NCBI GenBank assembly: GCA_034638255.1
Contig: JAWPGT010000001.1
Location: 620,001 to 684,000, forward strand
DNA from: Coprinus comatus
Taxonomy: Eukaryota; Basidiomycota; Agaricomycetes; Agaricales; Agaricaceae
Length of the DNA stretch: 64,000 nt
Reading direction: 5' to 3'
In this document: in pieces, positions 11,450 to 21,353 of the stretch
How positions within the stretch are numbered: position 1 is the first letter of the stretch
Layout: every line of letters begins with the position of its first letter
Program-made: the position numbers and the translations under genes
Notes under the pieces: generated by a model
Told to the model about the DNA's origin: nothing
Database searches by the model: none
What the model saw: the letters and a program-made list of their open reading frames with translations, nothing else

Positions 11450-12811
11450 ATGCTGAACGGCGGTGGAATCAAAATCTTCTCTGGTACGCATGGTTCTTAT
11501 CAACCCTTATATCTGACAACTGACCTATTGCGTGTAGGCACTAGCCATCCTGAATTGGCGGAAATAATAGCACGACGGTACATATCCCTTCTCCTTTCCA
11601 GCCGTTTTCACCCATCCGCCTCATGTCCCCGTCCATCCCCGTTACAAGCTGGTTGGACTAATGAGTATTCGATTCTTCCAGTATTGGCCTTCCATTGTCC
11701 AAGGCAGAAGTCACTCGCAGCGGTATTGGCGAAACTCAAGTTCGCATTCAAGAGTCTGTACGCGAGGATGATGTATACATCATCAACACTGGCTGTGGTG
11801 CAGTCAACACTGCCTTAATGGAGCTTTGCATCATGATCCATGCCTGCAAAATTGCAAGCGCAAAGCGAATTACTGCAGTTATCCCACTGTTCCCTTATGC
11901 AAGACAAGATAAGAAGGACAAAAGTCGAGCACCCATTACCGCTAAACTAGTTGCAAACATGATTCAAAAGGCGGGCTGTGACCATGTCATTGTAAGTACA
12001 GGCATGCGAAAAGTAGTCTATGAGGTTGATGTTTTTCATTCATTTCTGAATACTCTCCATTAGACTATGGATTTACACGCATCTCAAATACAAGGGTTCT
12101 TCGATGTTCCGGTTGACAAGTAAGCTGCTATTTTTTCCGATCAGGGAATTATGTTCGCTCATGATTTGCATAGTGTAAGCGCATAATGAATAAGAGGGTT
12201 ACGTCTGTTTCCTCATCTTCGGCCAATAGCTGTATGCGGAACCATCCGCAATCTTGTATATTCGGACTCACTTTGATCTGAACAATGTGGTGATTGTATC
12301 ACCGGATGCGGGTGGTGCAAAGAGGTGCGTGACGGAGTTTGCGGATTCTAGATTGGAGGTTCAGAAGCTGACGGTGAGGTGTAGGGCGACATCGATAGCT
12401 GATCGATTGGGAGTGGACTTTGCCCTATTCCACAAGGAACGAAAGAAGGCCAACGAAGTGTCGCGTATGGTGCTTGTCGGGCATGTGAAGGACAAAGTTG
12501 CGATTCTAGTCGACGACATGGCGGATACCTGCGGTACACTGTGTCTGGCTGCACAGCATTTATCGGAGGCTGGGGCCGTGAGGGTGTACGGGTTTGTAAC
12601 GCACGGAATCCTGAGCGGAAATGCGCTCAAGTCGATTGAAGAAAGCACGCTTGAGAAGCTGATTGTGACGAACACGCTGCCGCAGCACGAAAACCAAGCG
12701 AAGTGTAAGAAGATGGAGGTGATTGATATAGGAAAGGTGCTTGGGGAGGTTATTAGACGGAGCCATTATGGAGAAAGCGTCTCTAAGCTGTTCCACGAAG
12801 TACCGTACTAA
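11450..12811 (+). CDS. Ribose-phosphate pyrophosphokinase (PRPP synthetase)
   Basis: Makes 5-phosphoribosyl-1-pyrophosphate from ribose-5-phosphate and ATP for purine, pyrimidine, His, Trp and NAD synthesis. Exon 1 at 11450 reads [12 protein letters not shown]. Later exons carry [34 protein letters not shown], the ATP-site region [48 protein letters not shown], the flexible-loop [12 protein letters not shown], and the PRPP-binding loop [10 protein letters not shown]. It ends at [12 protein letters not shown] 60-nt intron (12325-12384) lies between GGAKR and ATSIADRLG. It has no stop and is a multiple of three, so it reads through as coding, but the yeast-type alignment shows it is an intron. 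The paralogue (Prs1-5) cannot be assigned from sequence alone. Confidence 0.92.
12325..12384 (+). other. Stop-free 3n intron inside PRPP synthetase
   Basis: Sixty bases from GTGCGT to GTGTAG, with a CTGAC branch-like site. Removal joins GGAKR directly to ATSIADRLG as in known PRPP synthetases. Retention would insert 20 residues without a stop. Confidence 0.75.
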
Positions 12812-12984
12812 AAAGACCGCGTGGAGCGGAGTGTACTAGTAGTAGTAAATGAACCAGCTTGTTTTTGTCTGTGGGAAGCGAAGACGAGCCGAAGACGAGC
12901 TGGATTATGCTGGATATGGCAATCAGCCCGAGTCCTCTTGTCCTTCTCCCATGTCCTTCACCCTCTGACTATGCCCGCCGTATC

Positions 12985-15900
12985 ATGTACCAAAATCATC
13001 CGACGAATGCCCACAACACACACAGGAGCCAAAACAAGAGTCCCATCGTCGTCGTCGGCATCCCCAGTGTCACCATCGAGAACAACCGTCTCGTCGTCGG
13101 CAACGCCAACACAAGTCAGTCCTTTTTTCTTTTACTGCCACTGGTCACTCATCGTCTTAGGCTCGACACGCTCCTACACAACTATCAAGTGTCTCGGCGA
13201 CGGTTCCTTTGGTACTGTCTGGCTCTGTGATTGGCATGGGACCCTACCCCCCAATACACCACTTTCGCCTATGCAATGTGGAGCAGGCGCACGGCCAGAG
13301 TGGGCAGGGAAGCGACTTGTAGCAGTCAAGTTGATGAAGAAGACGTGGGCCGGTGGCTGGGATGAGTGTCAAAAACTCAAGGAGTTGCAGGTCCGTCAGC
13401 AGGTCGTATTTTAGGCCTTACACACGCGCTCATTTATTTTCAAAGTCTCTCCGCACAATACCTTTTCATCCTAATATTATTCCTCTCTACGATTTTTTTC
13501 TTCTTCCAGATACTAGACAACTCTGCTTTGTTTTCGAATCCATGGAAGGAAACCTCTATCACCTCATCAGGGCTCGCAAGGGTCGCGCTCTTGCTGGGGG
13601 CCTCGTATGCGACATCTTTCGCCAGATCGTCTATGGTCTCGACCACATACACACTGCTGGATATTTTCATCGTGATATGAAGCCCGAGAACGTTCTTGTC
13701 ACAACCATTGGCCTCCACGATTACACCTCTGTTTCTCCAATTGCTCCCCCAAACGCACCCAAAGAGAAAGATGTCATTGCTATAATCAAACTCGCCGACT
13801 TTGGTCTCGCTCGCGAGACTAAGAGCAAGCCCCCATACACAGAATATGTGTCAACCCGTTGGTATCGAGCACCAGAGGTCCTCCTAATGAGTAAAGATTA
13901 TTCCAACCCGGTTGATATGTGGGCATTGGGTACGATTATGGCAGAACTTGTCAATCTCAAACCACTTTTTCCTGGAGAAGACCACCGTGATCAAATTGCT
14001 CGAATATGCGAAATAATGGGAGATCCATGTCAAGATTACCGGGACACAAATCAAAACCTTATAGGTGGGGGTTCATGGCCAAAGGGTGTACAGCTGGCCG
14101 AAAGAATGGGCTGTCGATTTGAACCGGTAAGAATTATCATCCTTTATAATTTATTCCTTTGTATCTGAACAATCCTTGTAGATCTCCCCAGTGGATATAC
14201 ATTCCTTGTTTGAGCGAACTGTTCCCATCTCCCTAATACACTGCATACGTGACCTCCTTAAATATGATCCTGACAAGCGCCTCACTAGCCGACAGTGCCT
14301 AGAACACCCCTACCTCCTCGAAATCCTCCCTCGTAATAATATCCCTAAACCACAGGACCTTTGTCCCCCGACTGTCCCTTCCTCACAACGCCAGAATGGT
14401 GCAACTCCTCACCCAAATCAACCCCGCCAAGCATTAGCACTCAATCCATCTTCCACACATCGTGTTCCATACCTTCCGGTCCCCGCACCCCATCATCATT
14501 CTCATCCCAATGGAGTAACACACCAAGACTACCCTATGGGCGAGATTCCCCCACAGCCACAACCAGGTCGTCAAACCATACCAGTCCCAGTACAACCCTA
14601 TCCAAATGGACATGTTCCAAGTGCCCCTATGCAAACAGACCCTCCTCGATCCAACTTCGACAATGGGCGCGGTGTGCAGAAGCCGAGCAAGTTTGGTTTC
14701 ATCAAACCATCCAAGTGGCTATTCGGTGATAAATCCAGTCACCTGCCTCCTGTTGAAGAGGTACCGAGTGGTATTCCAAAACCAACGGGTCGCAAACGGA
14801 CACAATCCTCAAGCACGGATAAATCCGAACGCATACTTACACCAGAGAATGATCCTAGAAAGAACAGGAAGGAAGCCGACGTTTACAACGTGAAGCTGAG
14901 AAGCAAAGGCGTGATCTTCTCGAAAAGTCACATCGTGAACAAGCCAGAGCAGTTATGCAAAAGCGTAATCAAATGATACAGAAAACAGTTGGCGCTGAAG
15001 TAGAATGGCAAACTGGTAATGAACAGCGTGTAGATTTTGTGAAGAGCAAAGGGAAACAAAACACATCTGGGCCCATACGTAAGAATCAGTCAAGTCTGAA
15101 TGCGAGTACTACAATCAATGCTGCAGCCGGGAGATATGGAACCTACAATAGCGACTCACTTGCTGTTGGTAGCGATCGTGATTGGCGGACACCGACGGAA
15201 CGATTTGCGAAAGCTAGGCGGCGAGACTTTGATGACGATCATTCTATGTCATCCTCGGATGTTCATAGTATCAGCCGAATGTCCTCTATATCATTTGCCA
15301 CGGTGGACAGCGACCCAGGCCCCTCGCGAGTGCGAAACCGACCAAGCATGTTTAACATGAGCAGAATGACTTCGATGTCATCGCTACGGACCTTTGATGA
15401 CTTCCCAGCGTCTGCTCGCTCATCGAATTCGTTCTCTTTAGAAGGACAACTCGTGCATGACTTCCGTACACAGGCCAGCATGAATTCCAATGGTTTAGGC
15501 AGTGTCTCTCCTCCACCAATGCAAACACTTTCCCTTTCTCCAAGCTTATCTCCCTCATTATCCCCATCACCAACTTGGTTTCAACAAGTACCGCAACCGA
15601 ATGAGTTTCATTTGAACCAAAAGAACCATATTCCCTACGACTTTCCCGTTACATTACAACCTCCAACTTCTTACGGACATCCACCGAGTCCATACGGACG
15701 TACTCCAAGTTCAGGTAATACCCCGAAGTCTTCCAAGTCGGTCATTAATCCTATATTTAAAGTGGTGAGTTATAAGTGGGATGATCCGGATGGTTTGGCG
15801 CCTAATCATGACCCTGGTGACTTGATTCAGCTTCCACTTCCGCCTTCAACTGGCCTTCACCATTTAAATTCATCACACAATAAACTACCACCCTTCTCCC

Positions 15901-15992
15901 AGTTGGAGGCTGTCGCTGGAGGTGAATACCCGCCACTATCACCAATGTCATTCGCTACACCATCCGATGAAACATCGTCATCCGCCACATAA
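12985..15992 (+). CDS. Ime2/Crk1-like CMGC protein kinase, with apparent frameshift
   Basis: Ser/Thr kinase of the RCK group (yeast Ime2, Ustilago Crk1, mammalian MAK/ICK), linked to meiosis, morphogenesis and nutrient signalling. The likely start is ATG 12985; an in-frame ATG at 12907 is an alternative. A phase-1 intron follows, then the glycine loop CLGDGSFGTVW, VAVKLMKK, HRDMKPENVL, KLADFGLARE and the TEYVSTRWYRAPE activation loop with its TxY dual-phosphorylation site. Kinase subdomains end near 14330 (KYDPDKRLTSRQCLEHPYLL). The tail is Pro/Ser-rich. At about 14879 the frame breaks: upstream reads DPRKNRKEA, and the conserved continuation RLQREAEKQRRDLLEK and AVMQKRNQM lies one frame away and stays open to the stop at 15992. 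Read literally, the protein ends at 14976. An intron is unlikely because the two halves abut exactly. This is a real one-base deletion or a sequencing error. Confidence 0.87.
14878..14880 (+). other. Apparent -1 frameshift in the Ime2-like kinase
   Basis: The conserved coding frame moves by one base here. One missing base in the GCC-GA-CGT context accounts for it. See the kinase entry. Confidence 0.7.
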
Positions 15993-16840
15993 CAATGATG
16001 TACGCGCAACGGCGCATTCAACTCAACTCTCTTATTGTCTCACCTCCATTGGTTTCCTCGCCTTGCTTTGGCAGTCTTTCAATAGTTACTCTTCGTTTCT
16101 TTAAGACATCCCTTTGTTGTCTTATCCTTCTTTCTACCTCCATGTGTTGGCATTTCGAACTCTTACATGGGCTACCTCACAACATATTTTCCTATCCGCA
16201 TACATCATTTATCCCAGTAGCCTTCTATGCACACCCAGGAGGTTGTAATCATCGGCACTTACCTTTATAATTTAATATCGACATTCTTGACACTCTTTCT
16301 GTTGTTGGTTCTATTAACCTTCTCCGCTTCATCTTCATGTTTTTTCAACCTGCAGTATCCATCATTTTCTCATCTTACATTCCACAATATTTTGGTTAAT
16401 CATTCATTACCTACCCTCCAAGTTGACCCAGTCACACTCCCACTTTCCCTTCTTTTGCCCTCCTATCGTACATGCTTTTTCATTATTGCACTATTACAGC
16501 CAGAAAACCTAGGTATTGTAGTAGATGATATCAATTCGCACTGTATTTTAGACCTGCCATTTGCGAATAATGGCAGGTTATTTTCTGCAATTTGATAATC
16601 AACCTTCGAAAGCAGAATTCTTGTATTTGTTGAGTATTGTTGGACAATATTTACAGTATTGTGTCAAAGCAACTAAGGAATATCCGTTAAATACCAACAT
16701 CAAAACGTGTCCTTCTCGACGTCGGTTCGAAAACATCTCACTCAGGTGTTGTGCAGAATGGTTCTAAACATCTCTTCCTTCTATTTATTAGGCGCATAAT
16801 GCTCGTTACAAACAAACATCTAATCTTATTGGGATAACAA
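15993..16840 (+). other. Convergent 3' region between the kinase and NDUFS6
   Basis: About 850 nt of T- and pyrimidine-rich sequence between two convergent genes, presumably their 3' UTRs. The plus-strand open frames here are low-complexity and hydrophobic from T-rich codons, and I do not accept them as genes. The region contains a perfect 9-bp hairpin at 16552-16578. Confidence 0.5.
16552..16578. repeat. Perfect 9-bp hairpin in the convergent 3' region
   Basis: ACCTGCCAT (16552-16560) and ATGGCAGGT (16570-16578) form a perfect inverted repeat around the 9-nt loop TTGCGAATA. It could fold in either transcript and may act in 3'-end formation or mRNA stability. That role is inference. Confidence 0.6.
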
Positions 16841-17919
16841 TCAATGGTGATGAGGTGCTTGTTCAAAACGAATCCCGCTAGAAGCACATAAACATAAGCT
16901 AAGAAGGGCAGTGCATATATGCGCTAGAAACACATACCAATATCTATGTTAAGCCGTATCAAAGCACCAATAATGAGCCGGAGAAGCCAGAAGGAATTAC
17001 AGCGAAGGACGCCGCAAAAAAATTGTTTGGTCACGCGTTGAAGTTGATGGACATGCCGAATAATTGAGGAGTGTGGTGGTGACGATGATGGAACGACAAT
17101 GTTATCATTTTTTTCAATGGTTCGAAATTGGCCCGTGAAGAGAAGAAAAATCATGGTCGGTTCGGTTGGAGGGGTTGAATAGAACAGGCCGAGGAAATAC
17201 ATGGACGGAGAAGCGCAAAGGATAAGCAGGATAAAACATTTGATCAGCATTGCTATTCGTCGGAGAAACAGGTAGAGACCAGTCCTCGAAATTAGATGTA
17301 GAACTGTGTTTCTTAACATACCCGCATGCTCTGGGTCCTGCTTGATCCTAGAGGATAGAGCAGTTAATATTATGTGCTTCTTTGCAATGGAAGCCACCGG
17401 AATGGAACCCCCTTGTGTATGATGTTGCTCACCAAGTTTATATAAACCTTAGGATGGCCAAGGGGTCCTCCTCCTTTAGGGCATACAGTTTATTCAAGTC
17501 CCAAGCATTACCATTGAGATGAAAATGAAGGCGCACCCAAAGAGATGGAGGAACAAATCCGAATGGGAAGAGATTATTAGAATTCCGCACATTTAAATAA
17601 CGCATGAACACGCACCTCCGTCACAAACAGCTTTCCGTCCGTGAACAATGCGAACAGGTTCTTTAGAAATAAGTTCCATTGCGCTCAAGGGATTTGGTTG
17701 GAGGTCCATATTTGTCTGTTCAAAACGGGGGCTAGAACTCGGGCCAGGACGGGGTTGCTGGTTGGTTGACCATGCTGTTGGGTAGTTGGGTGCCTGTTGG
17801 ACGGCGGGGAGCTCTTCCTCTGTTGTTGCAGCAGGAGCAGCAGCCTTCTTGGATGGTACGGAAGACGCAGCACGGCGAAGGGCAAGGGAGAGCTGGGGAA
17901 CGAGGCGGCGACTGAGCAT
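16841..17919 (-). CDS. NADH dehydrogenase subunit NDUFS6 (complex I 13-kDa zinc subunit), with microexon
   Basis: Accessory subunit of mitochondrial complex I that binds zinc near the matrix arm. Exon 1 (17616-17919, ATG at 17919) encodes an Arg/Ala/Ser presequence, MLSRRLVPQLSLALRRAASS, then the family block PNPLSAMELISKEPVRIVHG. Exon 2 (17433-17473) gives GGGPLGHPKVYINL. Exon 3 (17322-17347) gives DQAGPRACG. A 6-nt microexon (16938-16943, ATATTG) completes the CGYC motif. The last exon (16841-16877) encodes GIRFEQAPHHH and the stop. The five exons total 414 nt, which is 137 residues plus stop, and the frame is kept throughout. The zinc ligands are the upstream Cys, His and the CGYCG pair. 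Without the microexon the second Cys of this motif would be lost. Confidence 0.9.
16938..16943 (-). other. 6-nt microexon of NDUFS6
   Basis: ATATTG, flanked by AACATAG before it and GTATGTG after it, joins GCATGCGG to CGGGATTCG. The join encodes ACGYCGIRF, the invariant end of this family. It is preceded by a 378-nt intron (16944-17321), long for this genome, and followed by a 60-nt intron (16878-16937). Confidence 0.82.
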
Positions 17920-18086
17920 GGTTAGGAATGTTCAACTCTCTTTCTTTGCCTCTCACAGTTTCGGGATGTTTGGTCACGCCCCTTGCCTTATTGGGCACTG
18001 GTTTCCACCTCAGTCCCTTTACGATAATACATAATATAATACACAAACAATCATAAATACAAACTCTATTTTCTTTCTCTTTTCCA

Positions 18087-21000
18087 CTAGTCCATTTCTT
18101 CGATCTCAATATCGTCGTCCTCTAGATCTTCGGTATCTACGTCCATTCCCTCTCCCATGCTCGCCTCGTGGTTGGGCACAATCTGCAGCCGGTTATGAGG
18201 ACCGTCAAACCGAACCCGTATTGTCTCATTGTCCCGAACACGACCAGATAGGATCATTATTGAAAGCGGGTTCAGGAGATCAGATTGGATGGCACGATTA
18301 AGTGGTCGGGCCCCATATGCAGGTGAATACCCGACGGACATGAGATAATTCTTGCCCTCGTTATCGACGTCGAGTTTAATCTTGCGGTCCATAAGGCGTT
18401 CTTCTATTTCCTTCAGACGGATGTCAACAATTTTGAGCATGTCTTTTCTTGCGAGAGCACGCTAACAATAAAATTAGTCTTGTTGCTAAACGCTAATTTT
18501 TAACAAAGCCAAACTTACGAAAATGACGATGTCGTCTATCCTATTGATGAATTCAGGAGGGAAGTGGGCTTGGATTGCACCCATGACGAGTGTCCGAGTT
18601 TCTGGTTTGATCGCTGCGCCTTCTTCAACGTCGTTCAAGTAAGCTGCACCCAGGTTCGAAGTCATGATGATAACGGTGTTGCGCATATCGACAATTCGAC
18701 CTTGACCATCAGTCAACCGGCCATCATCGAGTACTTGCAGGAAAAGAGTAACAAATTCCCTTGACGCCTTTTCAATTTCGTCAATCAAGATGATGGAGTA
18801 CGGCTTTCGACGAATATATTCCGTCAGCTGGCCACCTTGATCATAACCAACATAGCCTGGAGGTGAACCTATCAACCTCGAAATCGAGTGCTTCTCGGAA
18901 TATTCGGAGGCATCAATACGGATCATCGTGTCAGGGGAATCGAAAAGTACAGTTGCAAGCTGAATACCAGTCAATAGGCTGAACCATATCGACAGAAAGA
19001 ATCACTTACAGTCTTTGCTAGGAGTGTTTTACCAGTACCGGAAGGACCAGCCATGAGGAAACTCGCAACTGGTCGGTTTGGGTTGGATAAGCCACTTCTG
19101 GATAGGCGAATAGCATTTGCTACCGCCTTTACCGCATCCGCCTGCCCTACGACATGCTCAGCAAGAACCTTCTCCAATTTAAGCAATTTCTCCTTCTCCG
19201 TGGTGACTAGTCGTGTTACGGGTATATTCGTCCAGCGAGCGACTATCTCCGCGATCGACTCTGGGGTGACGATATCCACACCGCTGCCACTTGCAGCATC
19301 CTCTTCCGCTTTCTTTTGTTCTAATACTTGAAGTCGGGCGTTGAGATCAGGGATAGCGTAATAACGCAAGTCGGAGGCCGTGGCCAAGTCATACCTATTC
19401 AAAACACATTAATGGAGAGTTCAACAGAAGAGCACTATTGTAGACACTTGCCTTCGCTCGGCTTCCTCGATTTTGGCATTCAACTCATCTATCTTCCTTC
19501 TGACCTGATGGATTTCATCTCCACGCTTCTTTTCATTTTCATAGGCGGCTTTGAGGGGCTGCAGCTGCTCATCCACATCTGCAATCGCTTTCTTAGCAAT
19601 TTTAAGTCGTTCTTTGCTAGCCTCGTCTTTTTCGCGTTCCAAAGCATGAATTTCAATCTCAAGCTCCAGTTTGCGGCGTTGAAGCTTATCAATTGCTTCC
19701 GGTTCTGTTTCGCGAGTTACTCGAGCGCTAATACATGCATCAGCGCCGACATTGTATTGGCATCATACTAAAAATACTCACCTAGCACAAGCCTCATCTA
19801 TGAGGTCAATCGCAGAATCGGGAAGGCGCCTTGACGTCAGATAGCGATGCGCGAGAGTGGCAGCCTGAATAAGCGCAGGATCTTGGATACGAACACCGTG
19901 GTGTACTTCATATTTTTCTCTAATTCCACGGAGGATGCTGATGGTTTCGGGAACAGACGGCTCATTTACCACAACTTGAGCAAAGCGGCGTTCGAGAGCA
20001 GGGTCCGTCTCAATATACTTCCTGTATTCCGCAAGAGTGGTGGCCCCAATACACCGTAGCTTTCCTCGGGCTAAGAGAGGTTTGAACAAGTTTCCAGCAT
20101 CCATTCCACCACCTTCTGCACCGCGACCGGCCATAATGAGGTGCAACTCATCAATGAATAGGATGATTCCGGGTCCTCCCTCATCTGCAGCCTTCTCAAC
20201 TTCGTTCAAAACGGACTTAATACGCTCTTCGTATTCTCCTTTGTATTTTGCACCAGCCATTAGAGCGCCCATGTCGAGAGAATAGAGTCGGCCAAGGAGA
20301 CTGACAGGAACGTCACGTTTGACGATCCGTTGGGCAAGACCTTCTGCAATAGCGGTCTTACCAACACCGGGTTCACCAATGAGAACTGGATTGTTCTTGG
20401 TTCTGAGAAGAAATATAGTAAGTTTCTGAAATGAATGAGGATTGAAGTTGCATACCTTCGACATAGGATACGGATGGCACGTCGAATTTCGTTGTCCCTC
20501 CCAATTACTGGGTCAATTTTTCCTTCTTCTGCAAGTGCGGTCAAGTCCACTGCATATTTCTGTAGTGCGTCAAAGCCTTGTTCTGCAGTCTTTGATTCCA
20601 CTCTTCTGTTGCCACGGATTTGTTCAATAGCAGTTTTGAGTGTGGCTTCGTTAAGACTATTCTCCTTGAGTACGCCTTGTATCGTAGAATCCTTCAATAG
20701 AGCAAGTAAAAGATGATCTTGTGCAATGTATGAGTCGTGCATGGTTTTCTGTAGGCTCTGAGCCTCACGCAGGACTTTAAGGGCAGTAGCACTGAGGCTT
20801 ATTTCATCGGGTGGAGGAGATTGCGCGGGTAGGCGAACAATAAGCTTCTGTAATCCTCGTTTGATGTTATTCTGGATAACAGAAAATGTAAATACATTTT
20901 ATCACATTAAATATGAGTTGGAACACTGGACTTACGGGATCACCACCGGCTCTGGAAATTACAGAGGCGAATAGAGGGGTGCCTCCCGACGAACCACCTG

Positions 21001-21205
21001 GAATGGCGCCTTCTGTATCACCTGCATCATTGACAAGAGTGAAAGCAATATGTGCAGGGTGTACTACACAAAAGAGTTAATGTGAGAAGAGACAGGATTG
21101 ATTATAACAAAGCCTACCTTGTGCATTCGCGTAGTCTTTGGCAAGCTGAATTGCTTGACTGAGCGTTTGTTGGGCTTTATCTGTAAAGTCGAAATTTGAG
21201 GTCAT
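18087..21205 (-). CDS. HSP104: Hsp104 disaggregase (ClpB-type AAA+ chaperone)
   Basis: Hexameric chaperone that threads proteins out of aggregates with Hsp70/Hsp40 and gives thermotolerance. The start ATG at 21205 reads [20 protein letters not shown]. There is no mitochondrial presequence, so it is the cytosolic Hsp104 rather than Hsp78. An N-terminal Clp repeat region is followed by AAA1 (Walker A GEPGVGKT, Walker B ILFIDELH), the coiled-coil middle domain (about 19400-19750), and AAA2 ([16 protein letters not shown], sensor TSNLGA, substrate loop GYVGYDQGG). The C-terminus is acidic and ends EEMD, resembling the TPR-docking tails of Hsp104 and Hsp90. Several short introns interrupt it. It is divergent from DPH7, and a heat-shock-like element lies in the 148-bp gap. 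Confidence 0.95.
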
Positions 21206-21318
21206 TGTGGAAAGAATGTGTGCAGTCTCCTGAGGTAGCATAGGAGTATTTAAGCTGAGACATGGCTATGTCAGGTGTCTGTACTCTGGACACTTCTGGA
21301 TGGAACCCAATTTGTGCG

Positions 21319-21329
21319 GAATGTTCGAG
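21319..21329 (-). promoter_or_regulatory. Heat shock element candidate between hsp104 and DPH7
   Basis: GAATGTTCGAG fits two perfect inverted nGAAn/nTTCn units plus part of a third (GAAnnTTCnnG), 114-124 nt upstream of the hsp104 ATG. Hsf1 binds such repeats. The third unit is degenerate and no experiment is available, so this is plausible rather than proven. Confidence 0.5.
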
Positions 21330-21353
21330 CAATCTCGATGACATCATCAATCA

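Noticed and set aside
12348..12796. Three overlapping minus-strand frames opposite PRPP synthetase
   Set aside because: They are antisense to catalytic residues of a clear enzyme and are explained by its codon pattern.
14606..14893. Third-frame open stretch in the kinase as an alternative exon
   Set aside because: It does not connect to the conserved tail; the frame needed after 14879 is a different one and abuts directly.
16000..16600. Plus-strand open frames of 91 and 122 codons after the kinase
   Set aside because: T-rich, hydrophobic low-complexity translations in the 3' UTR, with no domain and no splice logic.
16924..17397. 157-codon minus-strand open frame resembling a membrane protein
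   Set aside because: It has no ATG start and overlaps NDUFS6 exon 3, and most of it is the AG-free intron of that gene.
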